12,491 bases of DNA from CAMLDH01 sp966250375 (GCA_966250375.1 CBINHE010000109.1:1-12491); one strand, 5' to 3'. Positions 1 to 7,095 are shown, counted from the stretch's first letter. The notes: a model not told the origin generated them from the letters alone. Numbers and translations are program-made.

Positions 1-377
1 CCCACCCTAATCCTCTCCTTGAAGGGGAGGGAATCCACAATAAATTATGAATGACTACTTAGTAAACAAACGGTGCTTAATCATTTGCACGATAAGGGAC
101 ACGGTTTTCGAGGGCAATCTCATGCTGAGCAACGCAAGAATGGAACTATTCTTCTCTTTATTGTTACCTATAGGAAACATTAAGGCTTAGCGCATTGCAA
201 ACGCCTGATGTTTTTTAATTACCAATCTTTGTACCATTAGCTAAACCAAAACTTTAGTCGGTTTTGCAACGATTGAAAAAACAAGTCGTATCTTGTGAAT
301 TTTGCATAAATAGCTAAACCCTAAGTTTAGCTATTTAGCAAAGATTAATAAATATTCAAATCAAATAAGGGGGACAT
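1..377. other. AT-rich intergenic leader upstream of the CAP gene
   Basis: No convincing gene is visible here. Bases 11-30 form an imperfect pyrimidine/purine hairpin (CCTCTCC facing GGGGAGG). It resembles the short CCCTC...GAGGG repeats scattered between genes in many proteobacteria, but the resemblance is recalled, not searched. The rest is AT-rich and unlike the GC-rich genes further right, which suggests foreign origin. The word AGCTAAACC occurs at 239-247 and again at 312-320, the second time inside a perfect palindrome, so this stretch probably holds the control region of the gene at 378. I could not fix a promoter with confidence. Confidence 0.6.
307..337. promoter_or_regulatory. Perfect 13-bp palindrome upstream of CAP gene (operator or stem-loop)
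   Basis: Bases 307-319 (TAAATAGCTAAAC) pair exactly with 325-337 (GTTTAGCTATTTA) around a 5-base loop. The 5' half of the motif, TAGCTAAACC, also occurs at 238-247 and is followed there by a similar ACTTTAG. It lies 40 bases before the start codon at 378, so it could be an operator for a dimeric regulator or a stem-loop in the leader RNA. The structure is seen directly; the role is inference. Confidence 0.4.
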
Positions 378-895
378 ATGTGTGGTATAGGACAGCAAAA
401 TTATTCTCAGCAACATTCTCAGCAACTAGGCGATTGGAATAAATCTCAGGGAGAAAATCCCCAGCAGACCAAAGCACCTTCAGAAGCGCCAAGTACTGAT
501 CCAAGAGATATAGGCGACAACACTCGCCCATCCGAGACAGAGAGAAGCCAGTCAATAGGTGGTCAAGGAGGCAATAACCCACTGCTCGATGCCATCAACG
601 ATGCACGACGAGAACATGGGCTTAATCCCCTGAGAGAATCGACCCGTCTTAATGAGGCAGCGGAAGCAAATGATGCTGAAAACAATAGGACTGGTAACCT
701 AGGCCATCATATCGACCTTGGTAAATATGGCTCAGGAGGTGAAATTACAGCTATGGCGAGTGGCGGGATCACCGCCAACCAAGCGGTGCAAATGTGGCTG
801 AACAGCCCAGGGCATAGAGCTATTCTTCTTGACCCTAACCAAACTGAAGTTGGTGTCAGTATTAGTGGAAATTTCTCAACTGCAGATTTTCGGTA
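378..895 (+). CDS. CAP-domain (SCP/PR1-like) protein without a signal peptide
   Basis: The 172-residue product has a Gln/Ser/Asn/Pro-rich, probably disordered first ~65 residues, followed by a CAP domain (about 67-172). Visible CAP features are DAINDARREHGLNPL (71-85), a His pair (110-111), GE at 121-122 in the place of the family's GEN motif, and WLNSPGHR (140-147). Together these give the His/Glu/His cavity residues typical of the fold. The start is well supported: a strong AGGGGG ribosome site sits just upstream, and an in-frame TAA at 366-368 rules out a longer N-terminus. There is therefore no signal peptide, which is unusual because most bacterial CAP proteins are exported. The domain ends soon after the GVSISG strand, so the C-terminus may be slightly short. 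The molecular role is not established; a wall, lipid-binding or secreted-effector function is possible. Its AT-rich composition and nearby recombinase remnant suggest transfer. Confidence 0.85.
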
Positions 896-905
896 GGCTC
901 TGTTC

Positions 906-939
906 GTTTTGCTGCGGCTCACCGGAACCGCAGCAAAAC
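906..939. terminator. Perfect 12-bp hairpin after the CAP gene
   Basis: GTTTTGCTGCGG (906-917) is the exact reverse complement of CCGCAGCAAAAC (928-939), with a 10-base loop. It begins ten bases after the CAP stop codon, as expected of a transcription terminator, but no T-run follows on the plus strand. It could instead be a mobile-element end or a stem of a larger element. It does not have the RYYYAAC...GTTRRRY layout of an integron attC site. Confidence 0.45.
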
Positions 940-972
940 AGAAGTGGCCCCGTTTGGTTGGACACGAATTTG

Positions 973-1071
973 AGGGCCGTAGATACTGGGATGCAATCCC
1001 AGCAAAATGTCATCGTCCCTCCCTCGCATGTATCGATTAATCGCTGGGATTGCATCCCTGCCTACGGCCCT
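973..1071. repeat. Inverted-repeat element (~99 bp, MITE-like) with nested palindromes
   Basis: The outer ends AGGGCCGTAG (973-982) and CTACGGCCCT (1062-1071) are exact reverse complements. Continuing inward, 986-1003 (ending TGCAATCCCAGC) pairs with 1043-1058 (starting GCTGGGATTGCA), so each arm is ~30 bases with only a short mismatch. Each arm is itself nearly palindromic (GGGATGCAATCCC), so two small hairpins can form inside the large one. The ~39-base centre (1004-1042) has no visible repeat. The flanks read TGA on both sides if the terminal A/T pair is counted as target rather than element. This looks like a non-autonomous mobile element or REP-type repeat. It may also end transcription of the exonuclease gene arriving from the right. 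Confidence 0.6.
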
Positions 1072-1173
1072 GAGGTGGGGCTTGTCCTTGACCAGATGAG
1101 CGGCGTTTTTTACCAGCTGATTGCCCGAATGTTGTATGGCACCGGCATGCGGCTGTTCGAGTGCGTGCAATTA
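1069..1173 (+). pseudogene. Integron-type tyrosine recombinase remnant
   Basis: One reading frame encodes about 35 residues running from PEVGLVLDQMSG to LYGTGMRLFECVQLRKD. This closely resembles the core of integron integrases and related XerC-like recombinases, whose typical form is LLYGTGMRxxECLxLRVKD; the Arg in TGMR is the first catalytic arginine. Everything upstream is missing, because the fragment begins exactly where the inverted-repeat element ends. Everything downstream (the HxxR and Tyr motifs) is missing because the frame runs into the 3' end of the exonuclease gene at 1182. It is a fossil with no function left. It shows that this spot was once part of an integron or integrase-bearing element. 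The family call rests on a recalled motif. Confidence 0.65.
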
Positions 1174-1181
1174 CGGAAAGA

Positions 1182-1949
1182 TCAATCATCAAGCGTCGCA
1201 ACCACCGGCGTATGGTCGGATGGTTGTTCCCACTTGCGCGGTATCTTGTCGATCACGCACGCGCTGCAGCGTGTGGCCAGCGGATTCGATAAAAGGATAT
1301 GGTCGATGCGCAAACCCATATTGCGACGGAACGCCATCTGGCGGTAATCCCACCAACTGAATAATTTTTCGGGTTGTTCGAATAACCTGAATGCATCCTT
1401 GAGTCCCAGACCAAGCAGACGCTGGAATGCCGCGCGTTCCGGTTCTGACACCAATACCTGTCCTTGCCACGCAACCGGATCATGCACATCGCGCTCGTCC
1501 GGTGCGATGTTGTAATCACCGAGCAATACCAGGTTCGGATGCGCTTCGCATTCCTTGGCAAGCCAACCGTGCAGCCCTTCCAGCCATCGTAACTTGTACT
1601 GGTACTTGTCCGAATCGACGGCTTGTCCATTCGGAATATAGGCGCAGACGACACGCATGCCTTCGATGGTGGCGGCAATAATGCGCTGCTGCTCATCCTC
1701 AAAACTCGGGATGTTCTTCACTACCTCGGTCATCGAGTGTTTCGACAGGATCGCGACACCGTTATACGTCTTTTGCCCGGTGAACGCGACTTGGTACCCC
1801 GCGGCTTCGATGCTGGCCACGGGGAACTTGTCGTCCGTCATCTTGGTTTCTTGCAGACATAAGATGTCAATTGGATTATCTGTCAGCCACTGCAATACCT
1901 GCGGCAAGCGGACTTTCAGCGAGTTAACGTTCCAGGTGGCGATTTTCAT
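1182..1949 (-). CDS. xth: Exodeoxyribonuclease III (AP endonuclease, base-excision repair)
   Basis: The 255-residue protein belongs to the Mg-dependent exonuclease III/AP endonuclease family. It cuts the DNA backbone 5' of abasic sites and trims blocked 3' ends in the cytoplasm. All family motifs are present: WNVNS with Asn7, LQETK with Glu34, AYIPNG with Tyr104, GDYNIAP with Asp145/Asn147, RIDHILL (214-220) and PSDHTPV (243-249). Length is close to E. coli XthA (268). The ATG at 1947-1949 begins the classical MKIATWN N-terminus, so the start is safe even though no strong ribosome site precedes it. An AT-rich stretch just upstream (1955-1976 on the minus strand) may carry a -10 element. It is monocistronic and its 3' end faces the integrase remnant. 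Confidence 0.96.
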   Translation of the reverse strand: MKIATWNVNSLKVRLPQVLQWLTDNPIDILCLQETKMTDDKFPVASIEAAGYQVAFTGQKTYNGVAILSKHSMTEVVKNIPSFEDEQQRIIAATIEGMRVVCAYIPNGQAVDSDKYQYKLRWLEGLHGWLAKECEAHPNLVLLGDYNIAPDERDVHDPVAWQGQVLVSEPERAAFQRLLGLGLKDAFRLFEQPEKLFSWWDYRQMAFRRNMGLRIDHILLSNPLATRCSACVIDKIPRKWEQPSDHTPVVATLDD

Positions 1950-2231
1950 TGGATGTACTAATTTATTAATTTATATGCGTTTTACGGGGGTGTGTTTTGC
2001 GATTTTTATTGCTGGTTAACCATATCGGGGATGCTTTCTTTTTGATCGCTTGGCGTGGTGCCTAGGGATTTTACAGTAGCTGTCATGTCTGCCTGGATGG
2101 GTTTGAGCTGCTTTACCTTCTCTTGACTTGGCAGGCAGCATGGTCAACTCTGACCGATCTCAAAGCCATGACAGGTAGTGCGCCTAATCTGGATTTTTGT
2201 CAAAATTTTGCGTCTCGTGAGCAATCACGAA
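1950..2231. other. Intergenic region between exonuclease and acyltransferase genes
   Basis: It contains no supported gene. A minus-strand frame without ATG (2143 down to 2006) encodes about 45 protein-like residues ending SIPDMVNQQ; it could be the tail of a lost gene, but this is too short to claim. Bases 2215-2230 form a small hairpin (TCGTGA, GCAA, TCACGA) directly beyond the acyltransferase stop codon. On the minus strand it is followed by an A/T-rich stretch, so it could be a weak terminator for that gene. Confidence 0.4.
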
Positions 2232-2990
2232 TTACGCAGGGGGCGATGATTCCCCCGTGAGCGGACTCATCGCCTTACGCACTGCCGCCATGAGCGCATG
2301 CACCGCCTCCAGATCATTTTCGCGTGGCGTCAACGTTGGGCCGATCTCCAGAGTGATAGACGTTCGTCTTGGCAACCATGTACCGAGTCGCAGCGCCCTT
2401 CGTGCGCCGCGCAGCCCGGCAATCACTATCGGCACACTGGCCTGCGTGGCAGCGACGAACGCGCCCGAATGGAACGCTTTCAGCCCAGGCTCGGGACCAA
2501 ATTCGCCTTCAGGAAACACCACCAGATTTTCCCCTCCTTCCAAGGCCGATTTCATGATGTCCACATTCTCGCCGTGGTGGGTTTCACCAGAAGGCTTCAG
2601 GACAATGGTATGGACGCTTTTCAGGAGAGGGTACAGCAGGCTTTGCAGAGAAAATTCCTGCCTGGTGATAAACGCGTATCCGGGAGACGCAGGCAATAGT
2701 GCGGTGAGGACGAGGGCATCGAGAAAGCTAGTGTGATTTAGCAGCAGTAAATGAGGCCGTGTGGGCAGCCGGTCGAGTCCCGTGACCGCGAGAGACATCC
2801 CGGCAAGCCGGAACATCCCGCGTGCAAAGAAGCGCGCCAGGCGCCGCGCGTGGTCCGTTCGGCCGGCAAGCATGGCGAGGCCGCCAAACGCCAGCACGAT
2901 GATTGCGAAGATGATCCATGTGTAACTGCCATAGATACATGCGCCGATATGTCGCGCGGTGTTTTTTACTTGTGCCAGCAACGAACGCAT
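2232..2990 (-). CDS. 1-acyl-sn-glycerol-3-phosphate acyltransferase family protein (PlsC-like)
   Basis: This is a membrane-bound acyltransferase of the PlsC/LPLAT family, which moves an acyl chain onto lysophosphatidic acid or a related lysolipid. Numbered from the chosen start, the 252-residue product has one hydrophobic segment (about 22-43). It carries catalytic motif I NHTSFLD (His86-x4-Asp91), Arg110 in the motif II region, FPEG (159-162) in motif III and VPIVIAG (186-192) as motif IV. The exact lysolipid substrate cannot be read from the sequence. The start is uncertain: the frame stays open to 3131, with ATG codons at 3074 and 3029. I chose 2990 because the family similarity begins there and it leaves room for a promoter facing the divergent hydrolase gene; the upstream GGAAG is rather close to the ATG. 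Confidence 0.85.
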   Translation of the reverse strand: MRSLLAQVKNTARHIGACIYGSYTWIIFAIIVLAFGGLAMLAGRTDHARRLARFFARGMFRLAGMSLAVTGLDRLPTRPHLLLLNHTSFLDALVLTALLPASPGYAFITRQEFSLQSLLYPLLKSVHTIVLKPSGETHHGENVDIMKSALEGGENLVVFPEGEFGPEPGLKAFHSGAFVAATQASVPIVIAGLRGARRALRLGTWLPRRTSITLEIGPTLTPRENDLEAVHALMAAVRKAMSPLTGESSPPA

Positions 2991-3210
2991 ACTTCCAATG
3001 AGACATCTTTTGGGTTGCCAGGATTTCATTCTTGTCAATCGATCCTTTCCCTCGTTCCTTTTGAAAACAATCATGGAGCCTGTGCAACCAAGTGAATTGA
3101 TTCCCCTCAAAGCGAAGTAAGCCAACTGCACATTCCATAGAGTTCACAATCCGCCGCAGTGGTTGTTGGTTGTGAAATCAGCCAGTCCATTCGTTCCATA
3201 CAGGTCTTCC

Positions 3211-3972
3211 ATGCGTTCTCTGCTTTCGTATCGATTCAAGCGTTTGAATAGAAGTGTTCTGGCGAAACTAGCGTTGCTTGCGCCGGGATTAGGCACATTG
3301 ACGGCGGCGCCTGTGCCGCTCATGACGCTGGAATATGACGGTCGGGAAAGCAGGACGCTGATTATTTTCTTGCCTGGGATTGATGATGTCGCGGAGGATT
3401 TCGAGAGGAGAGGGTTCATTCACGCGATGCGGCGCGAAGGCATCGCAGCCGACGCCGTCGCAGTCGATGCGCATTATGGCTACTATGCGAAAAAGGTAAT
3501 ATTCGAGCGGATTACTGACGACGTCATTGCATCGGCGCATGCGACCGGCTACGAGGAAATCTGGCTGGTAGGCATTTCCTTGGGAGGATTCGGCGCGGCT
3601 TCCTATGCGGCACGGCACATGTCGCGCATAAGCGGGATCGTTTTGCTCGCCCCCTACCTCGGCGACAAAACCTTGATCAAAGAAATCGCTGAAGCAGGCG
3701 GAGTGAAGGGATGGGAGCCGGGCTATGTTGCGCCAAGTAATTTTCAAAGAAGCTTGTGGGCGTGGTTCAAGCACCATGTGTCGCAGAGCAAGCCTGCGTT
3801 GCAAATCTATGTCGGTTACGGCACGGGTGATATGTTTTCCCACGCCAATGCACTGTTTGCAGACGCCTTGCCGCGCGACCGCGTGTTCGCCATTCCGGGC
3901 CGGCATGATTGGCATACCTGGAAGCAGATCTGGCGGATGTTCCTTGTTCAATGGACGAAGCGCCACGACTGA
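3211..3972 (+). CDS. Alpha/beta hydrolase, possibly exported or membrane-anchored
   Basis: The 253-residue protein has an alpha/beta-hydrolase fold. An oxyanion-side strand LIIFLPGIDD (50-59) is followed by the nucleophile elbow GISLGG with Ser123. The likely acid is Asp207 (GTGDMF) and the likely base His232 (GRHDWHTW). The first ~32 residues are basic then hydrophobic (LAKLALLAPGLGTLTA), so they may be a signal or anchor segment. ATG 3211 is preferred because AGG lies six bases upstream; an in-frame TTG at 3163 would add 16 unremarkable residues. The substrate is unknown. The gene is divergent from the lipid acyltransferase, so a lipid or ester substrate is possible but not shown. Confidence 0.85.
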   Translation: MRSLLSYRFKRLNRSVLAKLALLAPGLGTLTAAPVPLMTLEYDGRESRTLIIFLPGIDDVAEDFERRGFIHAMRREGIAADAVAVDAHYGYYAKKVIFERITDDVIASAHATGYEEIWLVGISLGGFGAASYAARHMSRISGIVLLAPYLGDKTLIKEIAEAGGVKGWEPGYVAPSNFQRSLWAWFKHHVSQSKPALQIYVGYGTGDMFSHANALFADALPRDRVFAIPGRHDWHTWKQIWRMFLVQWTKRHD

Positions 3973-4122
3973 TGCCTGCTCCTGCAAATTTTTGGGCGCG
4001 TTCGGAAGGGCGCTACGCTTGTACTGGCTATCTTCGAAGAATCGTTTCAGAAAATATGCGCAAACCCGCCGAAAACAAACGCGCACGGACAAGTGATTGA
4101 TTGCACTAACCGCCATCAAGCT

Positions 4123-4278
4123 CTAACGCCCTCGAAAGTGCCGCATGATGTTTTGTACAAATTTTTTTATCAGGACGGATTGGTCAATTAATTTTTTCGC
4201 TATCCAGAAATTTATCACTACATACGTGCACGCCAATAATGCAGCAAGCAGAAGTATAAAAAGCATACTGATGATCAT
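4123..4278 (-). CDS. Small single-pass membrane protein (51 residues)
   Basis: The frame starts MIISMLFILLLAALL and has one hydrophobic segment (about 3-26), followed by a basic tail ending MRHFRGR, so it would be an inner-membrane protein with a basic cytoplasmic end. The start is strongly supported by AGGTGG five bases before the ATG. The ATG overlaps the stop of the preceding frame as ATGA, the classic sign of translational coupling. It is the last candidate gene of the minus-strand stress cluster, after the universal stress protein. I recognise no family. Plausible roles are a regulator or partner of a membrane complex, but nothing in the sequence decides this. Confidence 0.55.
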   Translation of the reverse strand: MIISMLFILLLAALLACTYVVINFWIAKKLIDQSVLIKKFVQNIMRHFRGR

Positions 4279-4493
4279 TGGGTCCACCTGCCGCTCGCAC
4301 CATAACCTTCCTTTGTATCACCGAGTAGCGTCACGATGACGTGATGTTTTCCCGTGGCGACAAACAGGCTGCGAAAATAGCGGTCGCGCACACGCCTGAA
4401 CGATGTTTTTCGCCTGTGCCGATTATCCCGAACTGGCACGAAGCACCTCCGGCAGACACAGTATTGCCATCCCTTCATCGCCGCTTTTATCAA
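4275..4493 (-). CDS. Possible 72-residue basic protein coupled to its neighbours
   Basis: The open frame lies between the universal stress protein gene and the small membrane protein gene. Its TTG start overlaps the USP stop codon (TTGA), and its TGA stop overlaps the next ATG. An internal ATG at 4478 is an alternative start. The product is rich in Arg and has three Cys in a short stretch near residues 12-17 (CVCRRC), but I recognise no domain. The double overlap is the main reason to list it. The composition is not convincing, and it could simply be an untranslated spacer that lost its gene. Confidence 0.3.
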   Translation of the reverse strand: MIKAAMKGWQYCVCRRCFVPVRDNRHRRKTSFRRVRDRYFRSLFVATGKHHVIVTLLGDTKEGYGASGRWTQ

Positions 4494-5329
4494 TGCGACA
4501 TGAGTACCGGAACGGTCATGGAACCGAGGATGGTGCGGGTGACGCCACCGAGCAATATCTCTCGAAAACGCGCATGCCCATAGCCCCCCATCACGATCAT
4601 GTCGGCGGCGATGTCGGCGGTCAGCGATAGCAATGCTTCTCCGACCGGGATAGTGGTTGTTTGTTGCGTGACATTGACTTTGATATCGTGCCGCGCCAGG
4701 TAAAGTGCAATGTCCGCTCCCGGTTGGTCGCCGTGCACACTACTCTGTTCCTTCGGATTGAACACCACCACGTCCACCACCTCGGCCTGTTGAAGAAATG
4801 GGATCGCATCGGCAATAGCACGGGTGGCCGCCATGCTGGCATCCCAGGCGACGAGCGGCCTTTTCCCAACCCTGCTGAAATGGCCTGCGTAAGGGATGAT
4901 CAAGACCGGGCGCGCGGCATTCATCACCACGTACTCGGGAAAATCGGATGGTACGACAGGCGATAGTTCGCTTGGATCGCTCTGTCCGATCACAACCAGA
5001 TCGCAATAGCGTGCCTGCAAGATGAGGCCGCCGCCCATTTCATCGTCCACCAGCCGCTTTTCGAAGGAGGCGATGCCAATTTTCCGGACGGCGCTTTCAA
5101 ATTCCGCCAGCGCACGATTGGCCCGTTCTTGCAACGATTCCAGAATGGGCGTAAAGGTCCGGGCATCGGCGTCGATGATGTCGACTGGATAGAGAACAGT
5201 GGATATGCCTGTCATTGCTACGCCGATCAAATGCGCGTTTTTCGCCAGCGCAATACTTGCAGCGATGCTGATACGCTCATTGGCCCGCCTGGAATCGTCC
5301 ACATGCACGAGAATCGTTCGATAAGACAT
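4490..5329 (-). CDS. Tandem-domain universal stress protein (UspA family)
   Basis: The 279-residue protein has two UspA domains in tandem, about 1-150 (beginning YRTILVHVDD) and 155-279 (beginning KRPLVAWDAS). The second domain carries an ATP-binding-loop pattern, GGYG then nine residues then GG (in MGGYGHARFREILLGG). It is close to the consensus G-x2-G-x9-G-S/T but has Gly in place of Ser/Thr. Cytoplasmic USPs of this type support survival under starvation, redox stress or low oxygen. ATG 5329 is preferred over the upstream alternative at 5353 because AGGA sits eight bases before it and MSYRTILVHVD is the usual N-terminus. It lies 38 bases after the erythromycin-esterase gene, so the two are almost certainly co-transcribed. 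Confidence 0.93.
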   Translation of the reverse strand: MSYRTILVHVDDSRRANERISIAASIALAKNAHLIGVAMTGISTVLYPVDIIDADARTFTPILESLQERANRALAEFESAVRKIGIASFEKRLVDDEMGGGLILQARYCDLVVIGQSDPSELSPVVPSDFPEYVVMNAARPVLIIPYAGHFSRVGKRPLVAWDASMAATRAIADAIPFLQQAEVVDVVVFNPKEQSSVHGDQPGADIALYLARHDIKVNVTQQTTTIPVGEALLSLTADIAADMIVMGGYGHARFREILLGGVTRTILGSMTVPVLMSH

Positions 5330-5346
5330 GGCATATTCCTTTACGA

Positions 5347-5370
5347 TAATCAATGCAACGTTTTTGATTA
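5347..5370. repeat. AT-rich inverted repeat between ere-like and usp genes
   Basis: TAATCAA (5347-5353) pairs with TTGATTA (5364-5370) around a 10-base loop; the right arm includes the esterase gene's stop codon. It could be a weak mRNA stem separating the two cistrons or a protein site. The halves are in the opposite order to an FNR box (TTGAT-N4-ATCAA), so I do not call it one. Confidence 0.3.
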
Positions 5371-6741
5371 AACCCCGACCGGAAATGTCTCTGGCGCTTC
5401 CCCGGTTTTCCAGCCGCTTGTGAGTTCCAGCGGTTCGACTGCATGGGTGTCATCGAAATGCAGCACCGCATCGAATTGCTGCGGCAGGTGTGCGTCAAAA
5501 TAATGACTTTGCCGTTCGGTTTCTGAAAGGTAAATCACACCGATGGCGCGCTCGAGTCGACGCTCGAACAGTGCTTGTGCCGCCGGATTTTTTTCACGCA
5601 GCGGCAGCATGAAACGCGCCAGGCCGGTGTCATGAAATACATGTTCATAGCTGTCCGCCAATGCGGGACGCACGCGCTTGCGCTCGGCTGCCCCATCCCA
5701 ATCCGATGCCGCAGTGACCGTGCCATGATATGTCGTAAAGCCGATCAGTCTCGTCTCATCGCCATAGAGTTCGCGCGCCAATTGGCCGACATTCCATTCG
5801 CCTCGCCGGCCGGCTTCGGTAGCACGGGCGTCGCCGATATGCGAGTTGTGTTCCCACACCACGATCTTGGCGGGCTTGCCGGCAGTGTGCGACAGGTACT
5901 GCGCCAATGCATCCAGCGTTTCCGCCATATGCCGGTCGCGCAGATTCCAGGATGAGATGTGGCCGCGGAACATGGTGCGATAGTATTCTTCCGCATTCAT
6001 GACAAGCCGGGCATTTTGCTGCGCATAAAAAAAGGCATCCGTCGCTTCTGGCCCATCACGCCGCAAATAATCGGCGGCACGCGCATGCAGGTCGTGCAAT
6101 TGCGCCACCACTTCGTTCTCGCAGGACGCCGACAAGCCGAATCCCGCCGCATAACCGTAGCGCTGGCTGTCTTCATCGAAGTGATCGAAGCAGGCATAGC
6201 GTACGCGGGCTCGCCGCGCCGCTTCCGGATCGACCTTGTCCAGATACTTCAAGACTTCCTCGATCGATGTGAACAGGCTATACAGGTCGAGTCCATAGAA
6301 GCCGACTGTGGGTAGATGCGGCAACAGAGAAGTGTTGTAGCCGCGCAGCCACTCAACAAAATCGGCCACATCGGTATTGCGCCACATCCAGGCCGGAAAA
6401 CGCTTGAATCCGGCCAGCGCTTGATTGCTGTCGGTATCCTCGCTCTGGTTGCGGACATAGCGGTTGACGCGGTACGCATCCGGCCAGTCGGCTTCCACTG
6501 CAACGGCAGTGAAATTCTTTTCCGCAATCAAACGCTGCGTAATGCACGCACGCTCTCGATAGAATTCGTGCGTACCGTGGGTTGCTTCTCCCAGCAATAC
6601 GAAGCGCGCATCCCCGATCAAATCCAGAAGGGAGTCGTAGTCGTCGGCCGTGCCTTTTAGCAGATGCGCGGCGGAAGAAATTGCGCTGCTTAGCGAGGAG
6701 TTCAGGGGGGAGTGTAGTGGGGAGTTGGTAATGGTTGCCAT
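5368..6741 (-). CDS. Erythromycin esterase family protein
   Basis: The 457-residue protein belongs to the EreA/EreB-like superfamily. The N-terminal active-site block VLLGEATHGTHEF (48-60) contains Glu52, His55 and His58, and is followed by Arg62. VEADWPDAY (82-90) and WEHNSHIGDA (296-305, His298 and His301) complete the metal/active-site signature. True macrolide esterases belong to this family, but many chromosomal members sit beside phosphoribosyltransferase or dienelactone-hydrolase genes and have no shown link to resistance. That is the context here, so resistance should not be assumed. The ATG at 6741 is reasonable, with AAGG about 11 bases upstream. It follows the wrecked phosphoribosyltransferase/hydrolase by 42 bases and precedes usp by 38, forming one operon. 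Confidence 0.92.
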   Translation of the reverse strand: MATITNSPLHSPLNSSLSSAISSAAHLLKGTADDYDSLLDLIGDARFVLLGEATHGTHEFYRERACITQRLIAEKNFTAVAVEADWPDAYRVNRYVRNQSEDTDSNQALAGFKRFPAWMWRNTDVADFVEWLRGYNTSLLPHLPTVGFYGLDLYSLFTSIEEVLKYLDKVDPEAARRARVRYACFDHFDEDSQRYGYAAGFGLSASCENEVVAQLHDLHARAADYLRRDGPEATDAFFYAQQNARLVMNAEEYYRTMFRGHISSWNLRDRHMAETLDALAQYLSHTAGKPAKIVVWEHNSHIGDARATEAGRRGEWNVGQLARELYGDETRLIGFTTYHGTVTAASDWDGAAERKRVRPALADSYEHVFHDTGLARFMLPLREKNPAAQALFERRLERAIGVIYLSETERQSHYFDAHLPQQFDAVLHFDDTHAVEPLELTSGWKTGEAPETFPVGV

Positions 6742-6783
6742 GATGTTTCAAACCTTGATATGCCGATTCCGCTTTCACGATAC

Positions 6784-7095
6784 TCACGATACGCTTCTTG
6801 ATTTCTCCGGGAAATGCCGCACGAACCAATCCGTGGCAAGCTCAGCAACGGCTTCCAGTGTGCCCGGTTAATCGCGCCCAGTGCATACTCTTCATGTCCC
6901 GGTACGCCGAGCTTGCGGACCAACAAGATATCGAGCGGGACCTCCAGCGCCTGCGCAACGGCAAAGCCAACCGGAACACCGCCGCGCGGCAATGCCAGCA
7001 CGATGACATCCGAGCGCCGCGCATACGAACCCAACCCGCTGCGCCAACAGCGCACCCGCCTGCAATTGATTTTCAAAACGTTCGAGCCTGGCCAT
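6784..7095 (-). pseudogene. Phosphoribosyltransferase N-terminus joined to hydrolase C-terminus (frameshift plus internal deletion)
   Basis: A good start exists: GAGG eight bases before ATG 7095, then MARLERFENQLQAGALLAQR. The normal continuation, LGSYARRSDVIVLALPRGG, is in another frame, and one extra base in the CCC run at 7035-7037 explains the shift. The sequence then follows a PRTase through VRKLGVPGHEEYALGAIN (near 6865). There it stops abruptly, and a third reading segment, PGTLEAVAELATDWFVRHF, ends at a TGA (6784-6786). That last piece matches the C-terminal helix of dienelactone-hydrolase-type alpha/beta hydrolases, often found fused to or next to this PRTase. The PRPP-binding half of the PRTase and nearly all of the hydrolase are gone. 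It is a dead gene. Family calls come from recalled consensus sequences. Confidence 0.8.

Noticed and set aside
906..939. attC recombination site of an integron cassette downstream of the CAP gene
   Set aside because: The hairpin lacks the RYYYAAC...GTTRRRY ends and the usual unpaired bases. It is a simple perfect stem, better read as a terminator or element end.
2006..2143. Short minus-strand coding frame ending SIPDMVNQQ
   Set aside because: It has a protein-like composition but no ATG or ribosome site at its beginning, is bounded by a stop only 45 codons up, and matches no family I can name.
2967..3234. Both divergent genes begin MRSLL, suggesting a duplicated start region
   Set aside because: Only the first dozen or so bases are alike and the rest of the two genes is unrelated, so coincidence is enough.
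5347..5370. FNR/ANR box between ere-like and usp genes
   Set aside because: The half-sites are in the opposite order (ATCAA...TTGAT) and 10 bases apart, unlike TTGAT-N4-ATCAA, and the site overlaps the end of a gene inside an operon.
5368..6741. Erythromycin resistance gene
   Set aside because: The fold signature is present, but the operon context is that of chromosomal stress-associated family members, so a resistance claim is not supported.
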